Below, one piece after another: positions 1-12,271 of a stretch of DNA of 64,000 nucleotides. The notes beneath the pieces were generated by a model, which saw only the letters and a list, made by a program, of their open reading frames with translations, had not been told where the DNA came from and searched no databases. Each line of letters opens with the position of its first letter. The stretch's first letter is position 1. A program made the position numbers and the translations under genes. The stretch is from Diploscapter coronatus (taxonomy: Eukaryota > Nematoda > Chromadorea > Rhabditida > Rhabditidae): contig OZ038423.1 of assembly GCA_964036155.1 (NCBI GenBank), positions 34,177,249 to 34,241,248 of the forward strand, written 5' to 3'.

Positions 1-285
1 ACAATAATAAAATATTCTAAATGCTATTTATGGCAAGAAGCTCACAAAACACAATGATTTTTAAAAAATTTTTGGATATAAATAAATACTATATTATATA
101 GGTATAATCAACTAAGTTGCTATTTTATATTCGCAATTTGAATTATTCAGCTTAACTGATTCACTATTTGTCATTTTCGACCTTGAAAATAATTTTAAAA
201 TACCCTCGCGTGACATCAAAATACCTGAATGTACATAATCTTCATAAGAAAAGCTCTAAAGTCATGAAATAAAACAAAAGGAGAA
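1..285. other. Window edge, downstream of TTC39 gene
   Basis: AT-rich sequence lying 3' of the minus-strand TTC39 gene. It probably holds that gene's 3' UTR. No convincing coding exon or polyadenylation signal was identified. Confidence 0.4.
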
Positions 286-3200
286 CTAAAATGGCATGCT
301 CTTTGAGTGAGTCAGCGACAGCACATTTGGCATTGGGGCCATGGGCGTTCGCGCTCCGAGATTTTCCATGGCAGAATGAATTCGGAAATGCAGCTTGTTT
401 TCCATTGGATAGCCACTGAATTGCCGAGCCTTAGCCAGCAAAGCTTCGGCTTCTTCTCTCATTCCGTAAGCTATCCGAATTTGAGCCAACTCAAATGTTG
501 CATTCGGTGGGAGATAGGTGAATTGGGTGGGTCTAAAATCAAGCGTTTTAAGGGGTTGGCAACATGCAATTAACTGCTAATAAAGAAGATGGACAATTTG
601 GAAAAGTAGCTGCATCGCAATATCGCTACAAGCGAAATAGAATAAAGATTGGTTGGTTGGTGAAATAGGATTCTTTTTCCATATTACTTCGTATGAAACG
701 ATGCAACAACTATAGCAACTACTTTTCCGGATTGGTAGAAAGATGAAATTTTTCTCACATTTGTATGAGCTTCTGAAAACAATCCTCAGCTTCGACATAC
801 TTGTGCAGCTTTTGAAGACAAACTCCTTTCAACAGTAAATACAGAGCTTCATCATCGACATCTAAGCATTAAAATATGAAATCATTTTTTTTTTTTTTTT
901 AAATTCCATACCATGCTTATTCCCCTCTGTTTTCCAGACATGCTCAATGTCTTTCAATATCGGTTCTATCAAATTCGCGTTCTGGCCGATAATGTCAAAT
1001 CCGTTCCAGAAATAGACGAATTCCTAAAATCTTCATAATGAAACGATGAAGCAGTTGAAATTCTTACATAATGGGCGAATAATAGTGATCCAGTGGATAG
1101 GAATCTCTTGGCTCTTCTAGCGCAGAATTTTTCGATCGGAATCGATTTTCCAGCGATCCTCATTCGACATGCATCTACTTTTCTGAAAATTCATTTGTTT
1201 GAAGCTTTTCATGATTTTTCTAACCTAGCCAAAGCTGCAATAGTTTCCTTCCTCTTATTCTCTTCCACGCTTGTGTCTGCAGCGAAAAATATGCACATCT
1301 GAAGATCATGAACATAGTAAGTTAAAGATAACAAAAATAAAAATGGTTTGAATGAGAAAATGATTATTTTACCAGATAAATGTAAACACATCGGCTCCAC
1401 TTGGACTCTTTGTACAGTAATCTAGCATAATTCGCCGATTTAGTCCAGTCTCTATTGTAGGCATGAGCAAATCTAAAATTTATGTAATTTCGCACTTTAG
1501 AAATTCCCTTTCTTCTAGAATAACTGCTAAAACTCACAGTAATTCCCAATAGCAAATGTGATGAAATTGGAGGTAGACATTCTGAGAATTGACAGATTTG
1601 TTGAAGAAGCAGATGGCCGAATCGACTTGCGACATTATCAGCACAAGACGAGCTCGAAGGAATAATATTATGGCTCCCTAAAAACCAAAACAAATATTTA
1701 CTTCATTGAAAGCTTCGTACATTTGGATATTTATGCATTAGAGCCGGCATCATTTGGTGGCAAACTCGTAGATCTAAAATATTCATTAATTTGCTTTCAA
1801 TTTTTATGCGAAAGTGAATATTATTAATCAAATAAAATTGCAGTTATTTGACCATAGATCAACCCTTTATCATGGTATTTCAAACGATTCATCTTTAAAA
1901 ATGATCATATCTTATCATATGCAAGTTAAATTAAATGCCTGGTTGTCCCGATCCGAATAAGAAACATGCGATTAGATGCCAAGCAAGAAGAGTCATCATA
2001 GCTAGTGGAGAGCACAGAGTGTCAGTCATCGAGGCACACGTGTGCAAATCCACCATACCCGTTGTCTAAAAGTTCAGTTAATTTCCTAAATTCGATTTGT
2101 TTTTCAAATCTCACCTTGTCCCCAGAAAATCCAACGACAGCGAGAAGTCTCAGAACTTTCGAAGGCAAAGTGGATAGTCCCAAGTTGAACATTCCATTTC
2201 CCATTCTGACCCCGCTTTCGAATTGTCTCCTCACCATCGGATTTCGACCCTTCCATACTGTATCGTCGTTCAGCACTTTTTCGCAGTATCTGAATCGAAA
2301 CATAAAATAGTAGTTAGGTGAAGGAAATATAGCCAAGACTAAATTTCGAACCCAACTGCAAGAATGTCGATGAAAAATTTTTACTTGATTTTTCCTTCAG
2401 ATTTTGAATGAGCTTTGGCTTTCAGAGAAGAAAAATATAAACTCCCATACTTGTACGTCTGATAACAGGTCCGAATTCGAAAAGCACCTCGAACAAAACT
2501 CGTGAGACTTTCATCGTGGAAGAATGACAGAACGGCACGAATCAGAAGCACTTCTGCGTAGCACAATTCTGCATGTAGTTCTTCTGAAAGAGGCATTTTT
2601 CTTACAATTCGCCTATTCTATGTCCACCATCTGTCATCAATTTCTGTCGCATGTTGAAAATCGATTCTGAGAGACTAAGCTTTTGCCTCTTGGATTCAAT
2701 GACAGTGCAGGCTCGTTTGCACATTTCCATCGCTACTTCCATGTCTGTCTATATAAATTGGGATTTTTAGAGGAGAAAAAGGATAATTTACTTTGTTACA
2801 AGTCATCATGGCTTTGATAAAAAGAATCGTTGAATATCCGAGAGCGTGGTACATACTTCTGTCAGCTCTGAAAAGAATAGCGAATTAGGACATGCAAGGT
2901 TTTTGAAACGATTACAAAACAGCCATCCGTTCCTCAGCCAATTCGAATTTGTTATTCATGAACAAATTCAGAGTGATCGTCGTTTCCTTGATTGTGTCAA
3001 GCAGATCAAGTGAGTTGCTGCTAAAATATTTACATCAGTGTATTTCTTGTTTCCTGCTCTATATTTTTTTCTAAAATTACAACACATCTTTCAATCTGAA
3101 AAAAACTACAATTTTTCTGTCGGAATTTTGAAATTTCTAATGAATAACATCGCACTCAGGTTGTAAAACTTTAAATTTAAAGTTTACAATCCTCGAAAAG

Positions 3201-3386
3201 CGTAATGTATGACAAATAGTCTAAAATCAGGAGATGAAAATTTTCTCACTCCCACAATCAGGAAAAATATATGGAATTTGAAAAAAGTCAGAAAACTAAC
3301 TACGTAAATGTTTCCGGTGCATCCGTGTACTCCAATTCACTATCATTTGTCAATCGACTCCAAGCTCGATTCCGGTTTTCCGTCAT
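286..3386 (-). CDS. TTC39-family tetratricopeptide protein
   Basis: About 14 minus-strand exons join into a complete TTC39 (Iml2/TPR_10) protein. The start codon is at 3386 (MTENRNRAWSRLTND) and the stop is at 286-288. Family hallmarks appear in the right order: LNLFMNNKFELAEERM (about 2915-3010), YHALGYSTILFIKAMM (about 2800-2870), a strongly typical ELHAELCYAEVLLIRAVLSF (about 2443-2590), RSGVRMGNG-type and LRLLAVVGFSGDK (about 2100-2290), ILFLRARLVLIMSQVDSAI (about 1570-1675), AGKSIPIEKFCARRAKRF (about 1080-1150), FWNGFDIIGQ (about 965-1020), DDEALYLLLKGVCLQKLHKY (about 770-860) and a final LHFRIHSAMENLG. The family carries degenerate TPR repeats and acts as a protein-interaction scaffold. 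Mammalian TTC39B has been tied to lipid metabolism and yeast Iml2 to lipid droplets, but the nematode role is not settled. One intron holds a pure T run at about 883-900. Identification is firm; a few exon edges are approximate. Confidence 0.85.
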
Positions 3387-4303
3387 TTCGAATGGCGAAT
3401 TAGGTTAATACTGAAATAAAATTCCAATTTAATGAGCGCAAATTAAACATGGAACAACATGAGATAAGAAAGCAAATTTCTGCAATAAAATCTCGAGGAT
3501 AATTGTCATGGCAACTGTTGAAGAATGAAAAGAAAATGCAATGAAATGAATTTAAGGTGAAAATGATATGCCTACACAAATTGAATAGCGTAAAAAGGTA
3601 TCATTAATTCAGGCTCAATGACTATGAGTTTAATTTCTGACAAGTTCGAATAGACACTTTTCAAATTTAAATTCAATATCGCCAACTATCACATGTTTAG
3701 TCTTTTCCATGATATTGCTCTCTCGTCTATCAGACTACTCGTTGTTTCGGTATTTGCATAGCAAGAATTGTTCTATATTATCGATCAGCACAGCACAATT
3801 TCACACCTATTAAAGATAATATTCGTTCGCATTGCTTTAGAAAAGAACAACAACAAACAACAATGTTTATGAATTATTTGCAAAAGTTAATCTACTTCTA
3901 AATCATATTTAGCGGAGAATAAAATAATTTAATTGATAAATCAACCCTAGAATATTCTATATAGTCCCATAAAATAAAATTTAATGATGAAATTATTCAT
4001 CGATTTTATAAGGAACTGAATGAATAAATCAAACGAGCTCTGAGCACTTCTGTTTGCAAAAAATCAAAGATATAAATGGGAAGAGTCATTTGTTTCAGTC
4101 TACATGCTTCCCCCTTTCTATTCATTCTTCTCCGTCTTTCCTTATCAGAATTCTCTAACCATTAACAAACTCACGAGAGCCCAACTCAATGCCGTCATTC
4201 ATCGTCTCAGACAGGTATATTTGCGAAATATTTCGAGAATTTCAAAATAGCAATTATCGATATTCTGTTCACTACAATAAGAAAAAAAACTGCAATCTGA
4301 GAT

Positions 4304-4370
4304 CAGACTTGGGACTTTTTCTGAAATTTGGCCACCGCACCGCAATTGCGGTGGAAAAGTCCCTAGTCTG
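4304..4370. mobile_element. 67-bp hAT-like MITE with perfect 8-bp TSD
   Basis: The element begins CAGACTTGGGACTTTT and ends AAAAGTCCCTAGTCTG, so its terminal inverted repeats agree at 15 of 16 positions. It is flanked on both sides by the identical octamer TCTGAGAT (4296-4303 and 4371-4378). An 8-bp duplication with CA..TG-type ends fits the hAT superfamily. The interior contains a perfect 14-bp palindrome (ACCGCAATTGCGGT). There is no coding capacity, so transposase must come from elsewhere. Confidence 0.8.
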
Positions 4371-5247
4371 TCTGAGATATGGAAAATGATAGATCAGAAA
4401 CTAATTACACGCCTTCTCCCACAATTGTCATTCAGATTCTAATAATCAACTGATAATCATAATCCTAGAATTAGAGGTCACTAACCAAAACACAAATGTT
4501 TCGAAGAAGAAACACTAATCTTCAACCATAAAAAATATAGAATTTTAAAATCAAATCGATTTCAAATCTATTACAGTATTCATACTTTGCTTTTATCGCC
4601 TGAGCAAGCGTTTCATTAAATTGATTTATTCAAGTAGAAATACTTTATTTTCTATTGAGAAGAAAATTGATGGGTTTGTTTGTATCTGAGATTGCATGGA
4701 ATTGTCAAATTAACCGCGAGTGCGCCTGAAAATAATCAATATCAAGTCCAAAATGGTCTTTTATCTATACCTTTCAATAAAGCAGTTGCTCTTCATTAAA
4801 GCTCACCTCCAGGTCGTGATCTATACAGAGTGCGGAGAAATTATGGGAGCACTTATTATTTGCTGCCAGATGCATATAATTTGGCACCAACTATCCCAAA
4901 TAATTTTTATAGAATCTTTGGGGCTCACAGATCATAAATTCATAAGAAAACTTTTATAAATGTGAAGTATGAATTTTTTGAGGGCCATGATGACATATGA
5001 TTGTTAAAGGTCCATAAGGCACGCTGTATAACTGGAGCGAAAAAGCCAAATATGGGCATATAGTAAGCAAAATTAAAATTTGTTTCATCCCTAAGACAGC
5101 TTGATTCACCAAGCATAAAAGACTTTTTTCAAAAATTTTTCTCTCAGCTTATAAAAATATTTTCTAAAGACATTTCTAATGTAATTATGTCGCATAACGC
5201 TAAAATCAATTTAGAAAACTATCCCAAGTTATCTGAGCTTATAGTTC

Positions 5248-5510
5248 GCTAGTAATTAGCACACGAATAAGTGCTTCAGTTGAGTTCTGTCTGACCCCGG
5301 AAGGCTGTAGAGGAGTTGATGCTGTGTGTAAGGAAAGCGACGAGTATTGATGAGCACGAAAATGTTTATTAATAACAGTTTGAGGGTATTTATAGAGATC
5401 AGGGGTGAGACATCTAAGGATAGATATGCAATTATTGTGGAGTGAGATTATCGTATACAATTCATACCCTAACTGGATGCTTGATTCCATCAAATCATGA
5501 TCTTGCTAGT
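5248..5510 (-). repeat. Possible solo LTR-like segment
   Basis: On the minus strand this stretch has a TATAAATA-like box (about 5390), an AATAAA-like signal (about 5367) and a GC-richer tail. This is a promoter-plus-polyA layout typical of LTRs. The hexamer GCTAGT occurs at both ends and could be a target duplication. However, the ends are not the canonical TG...CA and no second copy is present in the window, so the call is weak. Confidence 0.25.
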
Positions 5511-6305
5511 GTGCAATTTGAAGACTCATTGCCATAACCCTATTGCGGAAGGTCATTCTCTCGATTTACCGCTTGGAGTGAATGCAGCGAGCAGAGCAGC
5601 AGCAAAGAGGGCTCGAATCGACCAGAAGAAAGGAAGATTCCGCATTTCTGGCGAACTGCTGAAGTGGTAATGAGGAGAGGGAGAATGAAAGGAGAAATAT
5701 GATGCATACTAACTTCAGCATATGAATGAAAGTTGTTCAAATGTTCGATTTGCAATTTTGTTAGACTCTAGAATGTCCTAAAAGTTATTATTTGCACATC
5801 CTCTAGGAAATCTTCTGATAAATGTTGTCATTTTGTTAAATTTTCTCATAATTTAAACTCAACCTAACCAATCTCTAACTATAAAATCAAATTGATGAAG
5901 TTTCGTCTGCTAGATTTCGATAAAAAGTTAGTTCTCTAAAGCACTTTATTCCCTCTTCAAATATCACAAATTGCAATGAAGATACCAAAGTGAAAAATGA
6001 AAACAACAATTATGCACAAACAACGCAACAAATACATATTATTCTACTACAAAACTAGTAGAAATTCAAATATAATGGCGCAAAATAAAGAATGAATACT
6101 GTTGATTACGAAAATTTATGATTAAATATTGTGGGAAATCCCCAGTATTCAGATATCACAAATACCCTTATTCTTCTGTCAAAGACAAGGTTGATGCTGA
6201 TTAATGATGATCCGAATATAAATCGTAGTTATTTAGCATCTATTTTTGGTACACAAACGAGAGAAATATTCGGGTTCTCATACAAATAAACATAGTTAAT
6301 TCTGA

Positions 6306-9300
6306 CTAGTTAGATTTCTTATCCCCCACTTCACTCGTGCAGTTTCCATTTCCATTTACAATAACTGTTTTCTTCTCGTCGAAGATCAGAATCTGTCCGG
6401 CTTGAGCCAAGGAGCAAAGACAGACGAAAGAGGCCAGGGCAAATGAAGTCAGGGCTGCTTCCGAGATATACAGACCGTACGCGAATATGGACAGCAGACG
6501 GAAACTCTCAAATGGAAGGGCGAACCAGCTGAAAATATGACAAAATTACGTCTTATATTCTAGATTTTATAAACACAAACAAATATGAAGATATGATAGA
6601 TATAATTTTAGTTAGAAGAGCATTGTTTAGTAAGAGAGTTGATACAAAGTTACGATTTTCATGTGACTTTGGCAAATTCTATTTTAAAGACTATTGAATA
6701 TCAATTGCTATTTTATTTTGAATTTCAAAATTCCCATTTCGGCTTAATCCTGCTTATCTATAACTCAAGTTTTAGCAAGTTGAGGAAAATGATCCGTCTG
6801 ATAAGACTTTCATCTCATCTGATATTATCTAATGAAGATAATATGTGTCTTCTTGCAAAAGCTACTTTAGCATTCATATAATTTTCCGATTCTAGAATAC
6901 TTGTGTGTACTGCGCGTTGGGAATAAAACAATGCAAAACTGTAGTTCCCATCTGATTGTTTGATTGATTTATCTTCTGTTTCTGGTTGATTTTTGATAGG
7001 AAATCACCACCTCGGCACCTCGCTGATATAGTTGGGTTGAAACGCGAAGACGCAACGACACAGTTAACTGTGGGGAGACCAAAAATAGACAGCATCAGGG
7101 AAAAGGGGAAATAGTCATCAAAAACGACAACACAAAAACGCGAAAAGTTAGCATGTGATTGATTGGAGATGCGCTAATTCACATTCACAACTCACATCTA
7201 ATCATCTAATTCAATGGCGTAATCACTCTCTCTCTCATTCCCGATGTAGTACACAGTCAATTGATTCCAGTTCAGTATCAAAAATAAATAATGGTTTGAC
7301 TTTTTACTATGTTTTGTTGCGTTCACGAAAAAGAGCTTTCAGTTGTTAGATGAATTTGGAGCTTTCTCTTTTCCTAGTATTATTTTAGCCTAGTAAACAG
7401 ACTATTATCAAATAGCAGATTCAAGGTCATGAAAAATGCGATTTTGAGAACTATAGAAAAAGTCTCTTATTAAAGATTATCCAAGAACTTCAATTTAAAG
7501 TGCTCCCTTACCGACAATCGAAGAAGTATCCATACATCTGGAATGAGATGATGAAGAACGAGCAGTAGACGAACAGATCCTCCCAGGTGGTCGATGCAGA
7601 ACGCAACTCGTTGAATTTGATGAAAGCAGCGATCAGAAGGAGGAAGTGGATCAAGAGATAGACGCGCAGCCACAGGCGGCAGGGACGGTCGTATTTCGAG
7701 ATGGGACCTTTTACCTGAAAGTTTCAAACATCGTCAAAAGAAAATCAGTTTATCGTTAAATTATGACTCAAATAGAGATATTCTAGATAGCAGAATCTTC
7801 TATTTTTTCAATTTCAATAACTTGATTTTTTTTCTATAAAGATAGAGGTTTTGATGTCAGTTTTACTATAATCTTGTCAAAATCGAAAATCAATTAGCTC
7901 CTTCGAATTCTTATCGATAAGTACTTGATGATAGAAAACGGCGAGTGACGTTTCTATCGTATTATTTTCACTATAGTTTCCCCGTACATACCTCAGGAAT
8001 TCCTTCTTCGCTGTCATCGACGCATTTCCAGAAGAAGAACCAGTGCGTTTTCGTGCCTGGGAAGTAGCCTGGCGGGCCGAAAATGGCACGAAGCTGAAGT
8101 TAATCATGGATTTCCCGAATTTTTCCATGAGCAATTTCCTTGACAGATCTTATCAAACGCGTTCTTCCCCATTTAACATTCTAGCGAGCACTCTAGTGTA
8201 TTATTGCACTAACCTTTTCCTTCCATCCTACAAACACTTCCTTGCCATTGGCGTCTTTCATGCGCGGCTTATCGAAGCCAATCGCTTTAAACTCGAAGAA
8301 CTGAAAGTGGAATAATGAAAGGATCAAATTCAATCTTCAATATGCAATGCATGTGTGATGGGTGCACTTGTGAATTTTTGTGGTCGGTGCTCATATCACC
8401 ATATCACTGTCTTCTTATCGTTTTATTTCTTTTCCCGTTTCCGTTTTTCCTAATTGATCAGTTCGTATTTCGTACAAAAATCAACGAGCTAAACAGTGAG
8501 AGAGCGAGTGTCAGGCAGCTAATTTCGAAGTGAAAGACGATCACTCCGGACTATGAACTACACAAATCGAGTACGAATTAGGGGAATGGGAGAAGGGAAC
8601 AATTCATGAGATTTCTAATTTCTAATTGAGAGAAAGGAAAAAAATCATTCGATGAGAAGAGAGGGGGAAAAAAGCAACTAGAGTCTTCTGTAGATTGTCT
8701 CTTTCTCTGCATTCTCTAATTTGTCCATACTATTTCCCTAATTGTATTGTATCACCCCTTGAATGATAGTTCTGCATCAGCAAAGAGCGACTTCGTCATC
8801 ACCCACTTCCATCGGAAAGAACCATTCCGACCTCGATTTTTATAAACCGCGCTGTCTGCTTCTCTCCACCCTCTCATTCCAATGATATCTCTCGTTTCCT
8901 ACTGTCACAGTCGCAGAAAAACGGAAACTAAAGGAAAAAAGCGAAACCAAAGAAAAAACGACAGATTCAAGCAATTAAATGATTTTTTCGCTCGTCTAAT
9001 AAAAATCATTGAAATGGTGTGGAAGAAGGGGATATCAAATTGCGTAAAGAAAAATATGAGATAAAAGAAATTTCGATATAAGAGAAGTCGCATAAAGACG
9101 ATGAAGACCACAAGACTAGTTTCTTCACCTTCTCATGTGGGTTAAATATAGCATGCCTTATTTTTAGTCCTCGATTGCCAAAGACCGATGAATTGAGACA
9201 AAATAGGTGACGGGAAATTCTATTTTCAGAAACCAGCAAGTTGTTTATTTTCAAATTGAAGGTATTTTTAAGACGTCAGGAAGTGGTCTTGATCCCCAAC

Positions 9301-12211
9301 TCAAAATTACACAAAATATTGTCATATTTAGGTTTGCGTGTCATTTATATCTCAATTGATCATCCTTTGATGATGAGAATGATGCTTCAGAATTATTAGC
9401 TACACTCGAATATTCTAGCTTTGTGGAAAAGTTCTAAATTACCTGACAATAAAGGTGGTCGAAAGAGGCCACAGGCGTCACCAATCCATATGCAATTTGC
9501 TCATCAGGTCGTTCAGCTGCATAAGTGCCGAACAGTCTGTCCCAGATGATGAGTGTGCCTCCGTAGTTTCTGTCGATGCAGTAGGGATTCCTGCCGTGAT
9601 GGACTCGATGCGCAGAGGGAGTGTTTAGGAAATATTCCAGTGGACCGAGAGGAGGTATCACCTGCAATTATTAGCATTTCTAGATAACATCATGATATAA
9701 CTTTTTAAGTTAATGCGATTAACTTCTTTCATTACTTTTCTATAGGAAGAACCGAACAATTTGGTCCGGATTAATGGAAACATTTTGTCCTTGTATTTAC
9801 GGTAACTTGAAAACCTCGAGTTCTCAAGCCATGCGAAATAGTGTGAGAAAGGAATATTTTCCTTGCCATTCCTCATCCTATTTCGCATAGCCTGAGATTT
9901 CCAAATAGTCATATTTACTTTTTTCAAAAATCATTTGTTTAAAGAATGTAAAGTATTATTGTTATCAAACCATAATAATAAATAAGCTAAAATTTAGATA
10001 AAAATTTAATTTCGCCATTTTAGAACCTAGGGAAATTAGAAATTAGTGAAAACTCAACCTTTTATCACTGACTCTAATTTAAAATTCGCAAAATTTTTTA
10101 TCGTAAATTTGCAAATTATGAAAATTCTCGTGATTCATTAAATTTCTCGAAATTTTCGCTTCATAAAGCCTCGAATTAAGTTATCATATTATCAGTTCAA
10201 AATTCAATTTATCTCAAACTAATCTCAAGTCTAGATTAATGTAATGCAAAATCTCTGTCAGAATAATTTTTTGTTATTATCTAAAAAATTCTGCATTATG
10301 CATCTTCGACTCACTACACAATGTAGTCAGAAACAACGTCACGTGCAATTTGAAATGAAAGATAACATCCATATCTGACTCAAAAATTTGACATACTTTA
10401 TACCTAGACCAATTTTTAGAGAAAAATAATGGAAAATCCGCTTCTTTGGAAGCTAAATAAAAACTTCGATTTTAGTCTTTTCAGAATTTTTTTTTTTTCT
10501 AATTTTTTATATCCAACGAGAAACTTGCTTACGCTAGCAGATCAGAAAATTAATGCGATAAATAAATGACGAGACTAATTCGATTGTCTGCGTCTTCTAC
10601 GTTACCGTAATACTTTATAGAAAGCTGACCTCTGTATGAATCCAGAACTGATACAGAACGTTAAAGTACTGGTGGACGATGAAGACGTTGGGAGGAATGA
10701 AGGGACACCACATAATGTCGAAGATCCATGTTGAAAGGTCCTAAAACTATTTCACCTTAGATATTTTGTGCAGAAATATCCTATTTTTCCCAGTTATATG
10801 AACCTGCAACAAAGAAAATAACTTCAACGAAGTCAGCATTAAAAGTGATTTCACTGGAACGAATTCGTGATTTATGGGTTATTGCAGATTTCTTTAAATA
10901 ATCGATAAAATGACCCTTCGCCACGCAAAACTGCGAACTCAAGATAGAACTTTGAGAAGTGTTAACCTTGATAAAATTGGTCTTCCCTTATCTTTGCAAA
11001 AATACAGTATGTTTGATCTTCAATCAGAATTAGTAATTTTTCAGTTTCAGATGTCAAATTTCTCACCTGCAGTGCTCCCTGTCGAAGGGCCGTGCTGAGA
11101 TTGTAGTACTCCGAGGAGTGGTGCATCTGATGAAAACTCCAGAACACACCCCCTTCTGAATATGATTGCTAATCAACAAGATAATTTTACTAGACTGAAC
11201 TGAAAATTCTGACACAAATCATGATTCTATGTTTTTCTTCCATCCAATAAATAAACTTCTATCGGAAAGGCTGTTGTATTATTCACCATTTTGTAGCAAA
11301 TAATATAGAAAAGAAGGTGAGGGCAGAGTGAAATAATACAACAAGCCAAATCGCGAAATCGATGATAAAACCTTATCAGTTTTCATCTATCATCAGTGTA
11401 ATTATGTCGCTAAAATTTCAAACGGGTTCAGAAAGAGGATGAATAAATTAATAAGAATGAGTATGTCATATCTTTAAAATCAGCTAATTATAAGAATCAC
11501 CGTGAATGAATCGATGAGCCAGATAATATGCGAGGTCCTTTGCGAGGAAGCACAGCAGCCATGTCGTCGTGCTGCTTGGATCCAAATGGAGAATGTTGAT
11601 TTGGGGATGCAAGCTGACATACAATGCGGCTGATATCGATTTGCCTGCATATCTGCAATCGACAATTAATCATTTCATCATTTCCACCCCACAAAGGAGT
11701 GTGCGAAAATTTTAGTCTCATTTTCGTTTTTGAAATCTCAGAATTCACTTTCGTGCACCCCCTGCACCTCACAATAATCATTCGGGACTTATGCTTACTT
11801 TGACAGCACAGAAAACATCCCCGCATTAATTGAAGTGATCGTATCGTTGAATGCATATTTTCGCTCATCCAAGAACAAATATTCAATAATGACCAGTAAT
11901 AACATAGAAGGGGTTGCCTGAATACTATCATTTTATCCGATATTTACAAATCTTACTCATTATTATCACTTCAGTGCCTGAAACCTAGATTGAGTAATAA
12001 TTTTTACAACTTGTGCCTCTAGAGCAATCCTTTACCAAAGGATGAAAATGTTATTTTCAGGTACTAAATTGACAAACTTGATTTCTTTCTTCTGACTTAC
12101 TAGATCTGTGAAATTGGGTATGAGATCAATGTTGGAATATGTGGTTTCAGCTGGAGTGACTCCATAGAAGAGATACCGAATGTTGGCGGGATCCCATCGA
12201 CTGTGATTCAT
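6306..12211 (-). CDS. agmo-1: Alkylglycerol monooxygenase (AGMO)
   Basis: Nine exons encode an integral-membrane di-iron enzyme of the fatty-acid-hydroxylase superfamily. AGMO cleaves the ether bond of alkylglycerol lipids using tetrahydrobiopterin and O2, in the endoplasmic reticulum. The start ATG is at 12211 (MNHSRWDPANIRYLFYGVTP); the stop is at 6306-6308. The histidine motifs are all present in order: HRFIH (exon at about 11502-11650), HQMHHSSEYYNLSTALRQG (about 11062-11147), YFNVLYQFWIHTE (about 10631-10741) and HRVHHGRNPYCIDRNYGG (about 9443-9660). Further exons (about 8213-8300, 7993-8111, 7512-7717, 6306-6531) give the FGPPGYFPGT region and C-terminal membrane helices. The gene spans 5.9 kb because introns near 8300-9440 and 9660-10630 are long. 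The C. elegans homologue agmo-1 affects cuticle lipids. The symbol is assigned by homology. Confidence 0.88.
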
Positions 12212-12263
12212 CTCTGACTGACTGCGTTGAGGAATGCAACTCGAATCTCGTCTGCAATCAGAG

Positions 12264-12271
12264 CTTATATA
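12264..12271 (-). promoter_or_regulatory. TATA box of the AGMO gene
   Basis: The minus strand reads TATATAAG here, about 53 bp upstream of the AGMO start codon. This spacing would place transcription start some 20-25 bp before the ATG. Inference from sequence and position only. Confidence 0.45.

Larger units (their letters stand above)
3387..6305. other. Intergenic region between TTC39 and AGMO
   Basis: A 2.9 kb AT-rich gap. It holds a 67-bp hAT-like MITE (4304-4370) and an LTR-like segment (about 5248-5505), listed separately. A possible orphan promoter is present: a TATAAAT at about 4071, a TCAGT initiator-like site roughly 25 bp further on, then an ATG at 4189 followed after nine codons by an AG/GTATAT donor. 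No downstream exons could be linked to it. A GC-richer open stretch at 5549-5701 (plus) resembles no family I know. Confidence 0.5.

Noticed and set aside
4189..4389. Open frame after a TATA-like box near 4071
   Set aside because: The frame runs into the MITE at 4304, and no downstream exons or homology support a gene, although the promoter-like layout is noted in the intergenic entry.
9006..9254. Open frames inside a long AGMO intron
   Set aside because: Low-complexity Phe/Ile-rich translations of AT-rich sequence, with no homology or consistent splice sites.
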